From an uncultured Bacteroidales bacterium (lineage in GTDB: Bacteria; Bacteroidota; Bacteroidia; Bacteroidales; Bacteroidaceae): a stretch of DNA of 9,284 nucleotides. The notes below the pieces were generated by a model. That model saw only the letters and a program-made list of their open reading frames with translations. It made no database searches and was not told where the DNA came from. Numbering within the stretch: position 1 is the stretch's first letter; each line of letters begins with the position of its first letter. Position numbers and translations under genes: made by a program. Shown in pieces: positions 1-5,916 of the stretch. Where the stretch lies: the NCBI GenBank assembly GCA_945871755.1, contig CAMBWV010000017.1, positions 1 through 9,284 on the forward strand, written 5' to 3'.

Positions 1-11
1 ATTACGCTTTT

Positions 12-102
12 GCCCTTGCAGGGCGCAACCTGAAACGAACGACTTCACCCAGGGCGCCGCTTCGCTCTGCCCTGGGCTAAGTGCAGGTTGCCCTTTCAGG
101 GC
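12..102. repeat. REP-like multi-hairpin imperfect palindrome
   Basis: The stretch folds as one large, nearly symmetric palindrome. GCCCT-TGC-AGGGC (12-24) is followed by GCAACCTG (25-32), which is the exact complement of CAGGTTGC (84-91). Between them is a perfect 8-bp stem, CCCAGGGC (48-55) with GCCCTGGG (69-76), around a 13-nt loop. The right flank, GCCCT-TTC-AGGGC (90-102), mirrors the left hairpin. This arrangement resembles dispersed REP/BIME-type elements found between bacterial genes. Copy number in the genome cannot be seen here, so the mobile or dispersed nature is inference. There is no long T-tract, so it is not a textbook terminator. Confidence 0.6.
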
Positions 103-144
103 GTGCTTCAACCTCCGCGCACTATGCGTGCCCTGTTAGTTACA

Positions 145-161
145 TGCAGTGTCCCACTGCA
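145..161. other. Small hairpin downstream of the antitoxin gene
   Basis: TGCAGTG (145-151) and CACTGCA (155-161) form a perfect 7-bp stem with a 3-nt loop, about 60 bp past the stop codon of the minus-strand antitoxin gene. Neither strand has a T-run after it, so it could only be a weak or factor-assisted terminator. The rest of 103-221 shows nothing recognisable. Confidence 0.3.
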
Positions 162-221
162 CCAAAAGATACCGGAGCTCCTGCGATTCGTGCAGCTACA
201 TCCATATGAAGCAATCATGGG

Positions 222-554
222 TTACCACAAGGCTACTTTGCCACCTATTCCCAGGTCAAGCGTTGCTGTGGCTATGCCAAGTGCTTGGAACACTCTGCTC
301 ATTGTAGAAAGCGTGATAGAACTCTTGCCGCTTTCCAACTTGCATATTTGAGAGCGCTTTACTCCGACTCTTTCGCCCAGCTCTTCTTGTGTGAGGTTCT
401 GTTTGATACGAGCCTTTTTGATAGCTTCACCCACAAAGTATGCTTGAATGTCTTCCTTGAGCTGTGCCTCCATTGCGTCACGTTCTGGAGTGCCTACTGG
501 TCCCCAGAGTTCGTCTTTCATATCATCTGCTGGTGTGAAGTTCATCTTTGCCAT
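222..554 (-). CDS. XRE/HigA-family antitoxin-like transcriptional regulator
   Basis: A 110-residue protein with a Cro/C1-type helix-turn-helix at about residues 43-95. The core reads GEAIKKARIKQNLTQEELGE, then VGVKRSQICKLESGKS (64-79) as the second and recognition helices, then a third-helix region ending ALGI. The N-terminal part containing GTPERDAMEA is typical of HigA-like antitoxins encoded with RelE/HigB-type toxins. Such antitoxins bind their toxin and repress their own promoter. Here no toxin-like frame lies on either side: 1-221 and 555-1009 carry no credible gene. It therefore looks solitary, although a partner beyond the left edge cannot be excluded. The gene is visibly less GC-rich than the housekeeping genes to its right, which suggests acquisition by transfer. 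ATG at 554 is used; an in-frame ATG at 545 is a possible alternative. Confidence 0.85.
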   Translation of the reverse strand: MAKMNFTPADDMKDELWGPVGTPERDAMEAQLKEDIQAYFVGEAIKKARIKQNLTQEELGERVGVKRSQICKLESGKSSITLSTMSRVFQALGIATATLDLGIGGKVALW

Positions 555-612
555 AACGTTTTATTTGCTAATTTATAGAACCTACCTAAAAGCTTTAGCC
601 TCATCGCTGAGT

Positions 613-646
613 ATAATCATTATCGGTTGTCCGTTCATCCGTTCAT
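613..646 (-). promoter_or_regulatory. Candidate operator repeats in the antitoxin leader
   Basis: The leader of the antitoxin gene contains a palindrome, ATAATcATTAT (613-623), and a perfect 8-bp tandem duplication, CCGTTCAT (631-638 and 639-646; ATGAACGG twice on the minus strand). They lie between the best promoter box (666-673) and the start codon. Autoregulating XRE proteins usually bind repeated or palindromic sites near their promoters, so these are candidate operators. That role is inference. Confidence 0.3.
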
Positions 647-665
647 ATCATTACTCGTTACGCAG

Positions 666-673
666 CAAAGATA
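666..673 (-). promoter_or_regulatory. Candidate -7 box for the antitoxin gene
   Basis: On the minus strand this reads TATCTTTG, an exact match to the Bacteroidetes -7 consensus TAnnTTTG. No TTTG is found at the usual 19-21 bp upstream; the nearest (686-689) is only 12 bp away. If used, it gives a leader of roughly 100 nt before the ATG at 554. Confidence 0.4.
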
Positions 674-815
674 ATAGAATGTTTCCAAATATGTGAACAA
701 TTCGCTTTATTTCTTGTTTACTGACCTTTAAGTGCTAATTTCTTCAACGATATGTGTGTATGTGCGTGCAAGCGCGTGGTTTTTGAGTGGGGATTTGCTA
801 AAAACCCTTGGAAGG

Positions 816-848
816 TATGCGGGCTCTCGTTTTTTTGTCTTACCTTTG
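816..848 (+). promoter_or_regulatory. Candidate promoter of the PASTA-rluD-ddl cluster
   Basis: TACCTTTG (841-848) matches the Bacteroidetes -7 consensus TAnnTTTG exactly. TATG (816-819), 21 bp upstream, is a 3-of-4 match to the -33 TTTG. Transcription would begin near 854, leaving a leader of about 155 nt before the chosen ATG at 1010. The rest of the 555-1009 intergenic stretch holds no protein gene that I can support. Confidence 0.5.
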
Positions 849-1009
849 CACGATACAGGCGCAGGTAGGCCCGCTGGGTGCGCGGCCGCTGCTTCCATTC
901 TTTTTGATGGCGCAAATGCCGCCATTGAGATTGCATATTGATTCTCCCTTATCTACGCCATTTTCAGGGGGCTCTGCTTTGTAGGCCCATGGCGCTAATA
1001 CCTTCCATT

Positions 1010-1705
1010 ATGAATATTAAGGAATTCTTCCGCAAGTTGATTCGTCCCGTTGTGATGTTCAACTGCCTTGGCATGATTCTAGTCACCCTGCTGCTGGGCA
1101 TCGGTGTGTACTTCGGCCTTGACCTTTACACGAACCACGGCGACGACATTGAGATGCCCGACCTCTATGGTGTCAACCTCGATGTGGCCACTAAGAAGAT
1201 GGAGGCACTTGGCCTGCGCTTGGAGGTAATCGGTAAAGCCTGCCGCTCGCAGATGCCCGAGAACGCCATCGTGATGCAGTCCGTGGCCAAGGGCGGCTTC
1301 GTCAAGAAAGGCCGTGTCATTGAGGTGCACATCAATACGCTCAATCCGATTGTCAAAATCCCCGAGGGCGTGGTGGGCAACTGTCCGCGCCTGGAGGCTG
1401 AGGCCATTCTGACGAATCTCGGCTTCCAGTTGACGCCTCCCGAATACGTAGTGGGCGAAACCCGCGACTGGGTGCTGCAAATCAAGGCCGCTGGCAAGGT
1501 GGTCAAGCCTGGCACTCCCGTTTCCGTCAAGACGCCGATCACCATCGTATTGAGCGATGGTACGACCCAGGAGACGTACAACGGTAGCGACAGTATCTAC
1601 TACGATGCCTTCATGGACGAACCCGAGTACAATACGTACCATGAAGAGGTGGGTTATGAAGAAGCTGAAACCGAAGCGCACGTGGTCGAACATGAAGAAG
1701 AATAA
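1010..1705 (+). CDS. Membrane-anchored PASTA domain protein
   Basis: A 231-residue protein with a short basic cytoplasmic N-terminus, one membrane segment (about 15-36), then two PASTA repeats outside the membrane (about 47-110 and 114-183). Each repeat starts with the typical I-x-x-P-D/E motif (IEMPDLYGV, VKIPEGVV) and ends with a V.V.-type strand. The tail (190-231) is strongly acidic. PASTA domains of PknB-type kinases and some penicillin-binding proteins bind peptidoglycan fragments or beta-lactams; here no kinase or transpeptidase domain is attached. The neighbouring ddl supports a link to cell-wall synthesis or sensing, but the exact function is unknown. The frame is open from 938, with ATGs at 938, 989 and 1010. 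I chose 1010 because MNIKEFFRKL resembles the start of Bacteroidales homologues as I remember them and places the membrane segment close to the N-terminus. Confidence 0.88.
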   Translation: MNIKEFFRKLIRPVVMFNCLGMILVTLLLGIGVYFGLDLYTNHGDDIEMPDLYGVNLDVATKKMEALGLRLEVIGKACRSQMPENAIVMQSVAKGGFVKKGRVIEVHINTLNPIVKIPEGVVGNCPRLEAEAILTNLGFQLTPPEYVVGETRDWVLQIKAAGKVVKPGTPVSVKTPITIVLSDGTTQETYNGSDSIYYDAFMDEPEYNTYHEEVGYEEAETEAHVVEHEEE

Positions 1706-1712
1706 TCTCTCA

Positions 1713-2855
1713 ATGCCGAGCGCAACTGTGGACGAGCAGGAAGCCATGCCGAAGGACGCAGCTGCGCTCGGCACGTTGCAATCTGCCGACTGTGCCGAAG
1801 CCTCCAATGCCGACGCCTCCCTCTCCGAGGAGGACGAGGACGAAGAAGGCGAGGGCGGACTCTACGAGCATTTTCGCGTGGTGGCCGACAAGGGGCAGCA
1901 ACTCTTGCGCGTCGATAAATTCCTCCTCGACCACCTGCCCGACACCTCGCGCAACCGCATCCAGATGGCGGCCCGCGCGGGTTTTATCCATGTGAACGAC
2001 CAGCCCGTCAAGAGCAACTACCGCGTGAAACCGCACGATGTGGTCACGCTCCTGCTGGATCGTCCGCGCTATGAGAATACCATCCTCCCCGAGGACATAC
2101 CCCTCGACATAGTCTATGAAGACAGCGACCTGATCGTTATCAACAAGCCCGCGGGGCTGGTGGTGCATCCAGGTTGCGGTAACTACACGGGCACACTCGT
2201 CAATGCCATCGCCTGGCACCTGCGCGACAATCCCGACTACGACCCCAACGACCCCGCTGTGGGCCTTGTGCATCGCATCGACAAGGATACCTCGGGTCTG
2301 CTCGTAGTGGCCAAAACGCCCGAAGCAAAGACCAGTCTCGGCGTGCAGTTCTTCAACAAGACCACCCGCCGCCGCTACAACGCCCTCGTCTGGGGTGGAT
2401 TCACCGAGAAGCAGGGCCGCATCGAGGGCAACATAGCCCGCCATCCCAAGGACCGTATGCAGATGGCCGTCTTCGACCCCCAGAGCGGCATCGGCAAGCA
2501 CGCCGTGACGCACTATAGTGTGCTGGAAGATTTTGGCTACGTCACGCTCGTGGAATGCGTGCTGGAGACGGGTCGCACGCACCAGATTCGTGCGCACATG
2601 AAGCACCTGGGCCATCCGCTCTTTGCCGACGAGCGCTACGGCGGTACCACCATCCTGCGCGGCAATACCTCGGGTGCCTACGCTGCCTTTATCCGCAACT
2701 GCTTTGCCCAGTGTCCGCGTCAGGCCCTCCACGCCCGCACCCTCGGCTTCCGCCATCCGCGCACGGGCAAGGAGATGGATTTCTCCGCCCCGCTTCCGCC
2801 CGACCTGGAAGGACTCATTGAGAAATGGCGTGCCTACTTCGCCGCTATGAAATGA
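1713..2855 (+). CDS. rluD: 23S rRNA pseudouridine synthase, RluD-type
   Basis: A 380-residue RluA-family enzyme. An acidic, low-complexity N-terminal extension (about 30-48, rich in E and D) precedes an S4 RNA-binding domain (about 65-116, LRVDKFLL...VKSNYRVKPHDVV) and the catalytic domain. The signature HRIDKDTSGLL lies at 187-197, with D190 as the expected catalytic aspartate. ETGRTHQIRAHMKHLGHPL (285-303) is the second family motif. E. coli RluD modifies U1911, U1915 and U1917 in helix 69 of 23S rRNA; the same role is inferred here. At about 326 residues the E. coli enzyme is shorter, the difference being mostly the N-terminal extension. An in-frame ATG at 1692 would overlap the PASTA gene by 14 bp. 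I prefer 1713 because its upstream sequence is A-rich, as at other starts in this window, but both are possible. Co-transcription with the PASTA gene is likely. Confidence 0.93.
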   Translation: MPSATVDEQEAMPKDAAALGTLQSADCAEASNADASLSEEDEDEEGEGGLYEHFRVVADKGQQLLRVDKFLLDHLPDTSRNRIQMAARAGFIHVNDQPVKSNYRVKPHDVVTLLLDRPRYENTILPEDIPLDIVYEDSDLIVINKPAGLVVHPGCGNYTGTLVNAIAWHLRDNPDYDPNDPAVGLVHRIDKDTSGLLVVAKTPEAKTSLGVQFFNKTTRRRYNALVWGGFTEKQGRIEGNIARHPKDRMQMAVFDPQSGIGKHAVTHYSVLEDFGYVTLVECVLETGRTHQIRAHMKHLGHPLFADERYGGTTILRGNTSGAYAAFIRNCFAQCPRQALHARTLGFRHPRTGKEMDFSAPLPPDLEGLIEKWRAYFAAMK

Positions 2856-2914
2856 ACTGACGGCGTGCTGCGGCCCCTGAGCCTGCGCGCCACACCTTAT
2901 ATATACAACACAAA

Positions 2915-3904
2915 ATGAAAAGGACCATTGCTATTGTAGCTGGAGGCGATTCCTCCGAGCACGATGTGTCCATGCGTAGCGCAGAGGGCCTCCTCTCCTT
3001 CATGGACCACGAGAAATACAACGTATATGTTGTCGAAATGTGCGGCCAAACGTGGACCGCGCACTATGGCGAGGAGCGCTGCCCCGTGAGCAAGGAGGAC
3101 TTCTCCTTCCAAGCCACCGACGGCCGCCACACCTTCGACTTCGCCTATATCACCATCCACGGCACGCCGGGCGAGGACGGCATCCTCCAGGGCTACTTCG
3201 ACCTGATTGGTATGCCCTATAGCACCAGTGACGTGCTGGTGGAAGCATTGACATTCAATAAGTTTGCGCTCAACAATTTCCTGCGCGCCTATCCCGAACT
3301 CCACGTGGCCGATTCCCTCCTTCTGCGCAAGGGCGAGGAACTGCCTTCGGTTGAAGAGATGGTGAACCGTCTGGGCCTTCCCTGCTTCGTCAAGCCTAAT
3401 GCGGGCGGCAGCAGTTTTGGTGTGACAAAGGTGAAGACCGCCGATGCCCTTCTGCCCGCCATCGAAAAGGCGATGCACGAGAGCGACGAAGTGATGGCCG
3501 AGCAGCTAATGACGGGCACCGAAATCACGTGCGGCTGCTACCGCAAGGGCAACGACGTGGTGACCTTCCCCATTACGGAAGTGGTCACTACGCAAGAGTT
3601 CTTCGACTACGACGCTAAGTACAACGGCAAGGTCGATGAGATAACGCCCGCCCGCATTGCCCCCGAAACGGCTGCCCGTGTGGCTGCGATGACGCGCCGC
3701 ATTTATCAGGTGCTGGGCTGCTACGGTATCATTCGCATCGACTATATCCTGAGCGGCGAGAAGGGTAACGAGCAAATCAACCTCCTCGAAATCAACACCA
3801 CGCCCGGTATGACCGTGACCAGCTTTATCCCCCAGCAGGTGCGCGCTGCGGGTCTGGACATCAAGGACGTGCTCTCCGACATCATCGAAGGCCGTTTCGC
3901 CTAA
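2915..3904 (+). CDS. ddl: D-alanine--D-alanine ligase
   Basis: A 329-residue ATP-grasp ligase that joins two D-alanines at the expense of ATP, giving the dipeptide added by MurF to the peptidoglycan precursor in the cytoplasm. The N-terminal motif AGGDSSEHDVS (9-19) holds the glutamate that binds the first D-Ala. HGTPGEDGILQG (82-93) is the classic Ddl signature. K160 in CFVKPNAGGSSFGV is the ATP-binding lysine next to the Gly/Ser-rich loop. RIDY (274-277) and LLEINTTPGMT (290-300) carry the arginine and the Mg-binding D276, E292 and N294. Length is close to other Bacteroidales Ddl proteins. The gene starts 59 bp after rluD with no evident promoter in between, so it probably belongs to the same transcript. 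VanA-type D-Ala--D-Lac ligase is unlikely, since EFFDYDAKY (228-236) retains the tyrosine region of D-Ala--D-Ala enzymes. Confidence 0.96.
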   Translation: MKRTIAIVAGGDSSEHDVSMRSAEGLLSFMDHEKYNVYVVEMCGQTWTAHYGEERCPVSKEDFSFQATDGRHTFDFAYITIHGTPGEDGILQGYFDLIGMPYSTSDVLVEALTFNKFALNNFLRAYPELHVADSLLLRKGEELPSVEEMVNRLGLPCFVKPNAGGSSFGVTKVKTADALLPAIEKAMHESDEVMAEQLMTGTEITCGCYRKGNDVVTFPITEVVTTQEFFDYDAKYNGKVDEITPARIAPETAARVAAMTRRIYQVLGCYGIIRIDYILSGEKGNEQINLLEINTTPGMTVTSFIPQQVRAAGLDIKDVLSDIIEGRFA

Positions 3905-3915
3905 AAAACTCCAAC

Positions 3916-3974
3916 AAGGGCCCACGGCGCTTACCTGCTTTGCTGGCGAAGTGCTGAGGGCCTTTCTTGTTTTC
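3916..3974 (+). terminator. Probable terminator after ddl
   Basis: AAGGgCCC (3916-3923) pairs with GGGCCTT (3958-3964) with one bulged G. Inside it GCGCTT (3927-3932) pairs with AAGTGC (3949-3954) with one G-U pair. The stem is followed by a T-rich run, TTTCTTGTTTT. It starts 12 bp past the ddl stop. The T-run is interrupted, so efficiency is uncertain. Confidence 0.45.
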
Positions 3975-4002
3975 GCCTACCAAACCTTCAACTCTCCATA
4001 CC

Positions 4003-5157
4003 ATGATTATCCCACAGGAATACGACGCCATCCGTCCTTACAGTCCCGAAGAATTGCCCGCCGTCTTTGAAGAACTGCTGGCTGATGCAGAATTTCTTGC
4101 CGTAGTGCAGCAAGTGATGGGTCCGAAAGCCACGCCCGAGGTTTTGCGCGCGCAGTTGGCGCAGTGCCCGACGAACCTTGATGTGCAGCGAACCTTCTTC
4201 CTGCCCCTGCTGTACGACCTGCTGAAGCGGTGCAGCGATGGCATAGACTTCGACTCCACGGCCCTGCCTGAGAAATCCGTTGGCTATACTTTTGTCTCCA
4301 ACCACCGCGACATCGTGCTCGACTCCGCCTTCCTCTCCGTCCTGCTCATCAGCAACGGATTCCCCACAACGGTTGAGATTGCTATCGGCGACAACCTCTT
4401 GATACGTCCTTGGATTGAGAAACTCGTGCGCGTCAACAAATCCTTCATCGTGCGCCGCTCCGTAGGTATGCGCGAAATGCTGGCCGCCAGCAGTCTGATG
4501 AGCCGTTATATGCACTTCGCCATTGCCGAGAAGCACGAGAACGTTTGGATTGCGCAGCGCGAAGGCCGTGCCAAGGATTCCGACGACCGCACCCAGGAGT
4601 CTGTGCTCAAGATGATGGCGATGGGCGGCGAGGGTACGCCTGCCGAACGCCTGGCCTCCTTGCGCATTGTGCCCCTGAGTATCAGCTACGAATACGACCC
4701 TTGCGATTATCTCAAGGCGCAGGAGTTCCAGCAAAAGCGCGACATCCCCGGCTTCAAGAAGAGCAAGGCCGACGACCTCCAGAATATGCAGATAGGTATC
4801 TTCGGCCGTAAGGGGCATATCCACTACCACGCCGCGCCCTGCATCAACACTTGGCTGGACGAGGTGAAGGACCTTCCCAAAGGCGAGTTCTTCGGCGAGG
4901 TGGCGCGCCGCATGGACCAGGCTATCCACCTTGGCTACCGCCTCTACCCTGGCAACTACGTGGCTGCGGATATGCTGAAAGGCGAGCAGACCTTCGCCGC
5001 GCATTATACGGAGGCCGAGGCTGCCACCTTCCGCCAGTATCTCGAAGGTCAGTTGGCCAAGGTGCAGTTGCCCAATCCCGACCAGCCCTTCCTGCGCGAG
5101 CAGATACTGACGATGTATGCCAATCCCGTGTTCAACCAATGCGCAGCCCGCGGATGA
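4003..5157 (+). CDS. PlsC/PlsB-like acyltransferase family protein
   Basis: A 384-residue protein with the ordered blocks of glycerolipid acyltransferases. Block I is FVSNHRDIVLD (97-107). GDNLLIRPWIEKLVRVNKSFIVRR (129-152) corresponds to the substrate-pocket region. IAQREGRAKDSDDRTQES (183-200) is in the place of the FPEGTRS glycerophosphate-binding block. LRIVPLSISYEYDP (220-233) is block IV. It probably transfers an acyl chain to glycerol-3-phosphate, lysophosphatidate or a related acceptor at the inner membrane; the substrate is not determined by the sequence. The usual spacing H-x4-D is replaced by H-x5-D (H101, D107), with another D at 103. There is no obvious membrane segment, and the protein is much longer than a typical PlsC of about 250 residues. 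The open frame extends to 3967, but ATG 4003 is preferred because the upstream part overlaps the ddl terminator. It overlaps the next gene by 4 bp. Confidence 0.85.
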   Translation: MIIPQEYDAIRPYSPEELPAVFEELLADAEFLAVVQQVMGPKATPEVLRAQLAQCPTNLDVQRTFFLPLLYDLLKRCSDGIDFDSTALPEKSVGYTFVSNHRDIVLDSAFLSVLLISNGFPTTVEIAIGDNLLIRPWIEKLVRVNKSFIVRRSVGMREMLAASSLMSRYMHFAIAEKHENVWIAQREGRAKDSDDRTQESVLKMMAMGGEGTPAERLASLRIVPLSISYEYDPCDYLKAQEFQQKRDIPGFKKSKADDLQNMQIGIFGRKGHIHYHAAPCINTWLDEVKDLPKGEFFGEVARRMDQAIHLGYRLYPGNYVAADMLKGEQTFAAHYTEAEAATFRQYLEGQLAKVQLPNPDQPFLREQILTMYANPVFNQCAARG

Positions 5158-5798
5158 AAGGGGCCAGATGCTTCTGGGCAGTGCTCTGTGCACTGCTAAT
5201 GGGTGGGCTGAGCGCTTGTAGCGACGACGAGCAGCCCCTTCCCGCCTATGTGCAAACCCTGGCGGACCTCGAAGTGGGCAATCCTGCTTCGCGCCAGACC
5301 CTCATACTCGAGGATGGCGAGCGCCATGGCCTGCTCAATATGCTCTCTGGCGTGCGCCCCGACACGATGCTGCGCGTTTACGCAGTCTATACCTCGCATC
5401 CCGATGAGGGCGGCCTGCGCCTCCATGCCTGCGAGCCCATCTTCTCGCCTATGCCAAAGGTGATGAAGGCCACCGACACGCTGCGCACAGACCCCGTCAA
5501 ACTGATTTCTGTCTGGAAGACGCAGCACCGTTGGGTTAACCTGCGCGTGGATATTCCCATGGGCGGACAGGCCCAGCACGTTTGCGGTTTCGTGCAGGAA
5601 TGGCGGGCGGACGCGCAACCTAAACTGCGCCTCACGCTCTACCACGACCAAGGAGGCGACGGCCAGCAATATACCACGCGCACCTATATGTCCATCCCCA
5701 TTCGCCACTACGCCGACAGCCTCGCCGCGGGCATTGACAGCATTGAGGTTTGCGTGAATACCCCCAGCGGATGGTCGCGCCATCGCTTTGCCTACTAG
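5154..5798 (+). CDS. NigD-like surface lipoprotein
   Basis: A 214-residue predicted lipoprotein. A hydrophobic signal (about 6-21) ends in lipobox LSAC with C22 as the lipidated residue. SDDEQ follows it, which fits the acidic lipoprotein export signal that sends Bacteroidetes lipoproteins to the cell surface. The body is beta-rich. Its pattern (a short N-terminal barrel-like part at about 30-95, then DPVKLISVWKTQHRWVNLRV at 113-132 and KLRLTLYHDQGGD at 157-169, ending with an IDSIEVCVN strand) is like the NigD family known from Bacteroides; this assignment is from memory of the family, not from a search. NigD-like proteins have no firmly established biochemical role. The start at 5154 forms an ATGA overlap with the acyltransferase stop, suggesting coupled translation; an in-frame ATG at 5139 would lengthen the N-terminus by five residues. 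Confidence 0.7.
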   Translation: MKGARCFWAVLCALLMGGLSACSDDEQPLPAYVQTLADLEVGNPASRQTLILEDGERHGLLNMLSGVRPDTMLRVYAVYTSHPDEGGLRLHACEPIFSPMPKVMKATDTLRTDPVKLISVWKTQHRWVNLRVDIPMGGQAQHVCGFVQEWRADAQPKLRLTLYHDQGGDGQQYTTRTYMSIPIRHYADSLAAGIDSIEVCVNTPSGWSRHRFAY

Positions 5799-5805
5799 CA
5801 ACCGT

Positions 5806-5890
5806 GCCTTGCCTATTTGCACCGCTGCACTGTTTGCAAGCACCGCTGCCAAGGCTAGGTCATCAAACCACGCCTTATATATAAATAAGG
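5806..5890 (+). promoter_or_regulatory. Intergenic repeats and AT-rich leader before the phytase-like gene
   Basis: The 118-bp gap holds an inverted repeat, GCCTTG (5806-5811) with CAAGGC (5850-5855). Within it is a 10-bp direct repeat, GCACCGCTGC (5819-5828 and 5840-5849). Close to the gene is a hairpin-forming sequence, CCTTAT-atataa-ATAAGG (5873-5890). A TTTG (5833-5836) sits 19 bp before TAGGTCAT, a poor match to the -7 consensus. A promoter or weak terminator here is plausible but not demonstrated. Confidence 0.3.
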
Positions 5891-5916
5891 TATAACCTCT
5901 CAAGAATCTTCAATCA

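Noticed and set aside
12..102. CRISPR-like array at the left edge
   Set aside because: The repeated pieces are arms of hairpins, not evenly spaced direct repeats with unique spacers, and no cas gene is nearby.
88..578. Two plus-strand frames (88-351 and 285-578) opposite the antitoxin gene, considered as a possible toxin
   Set aside because: Neither resembles a RelE/HigB or other toxin fold in its sequence, and they lie antisense to the HTH gene.
718..936. Minus-strand frames upstream of the antitoxin, considered as the missing toxin
   Set aside because: The translations are low-complexity basic sequences with no toxin motif, and they overlap the plus-strand promoter region.
938..1009. Extended N-terminus of the PASTA protein from ATG 938 or 989
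   Set aside because: The added residues show no signal or conserved pattern and would push the membrane segment away from the N-terminus; 1010 fits better.
1710..2756. Long minus-strand open frame (348 codons) opposite rluD
   Set aside because: It is antisense to a clearly conserved enzyme, and its translation shows no recognisable domain. Long antisense frames are expected here because GC-rich codon use removes stop codons.
3988..5193. Minus-strand open frame of 401 codons opposite the acyltransferase
   Set aside because: The plus strand carries all acyltransferase blocks. The antisense product is His/Ala/Gly/Val-rich without family features.
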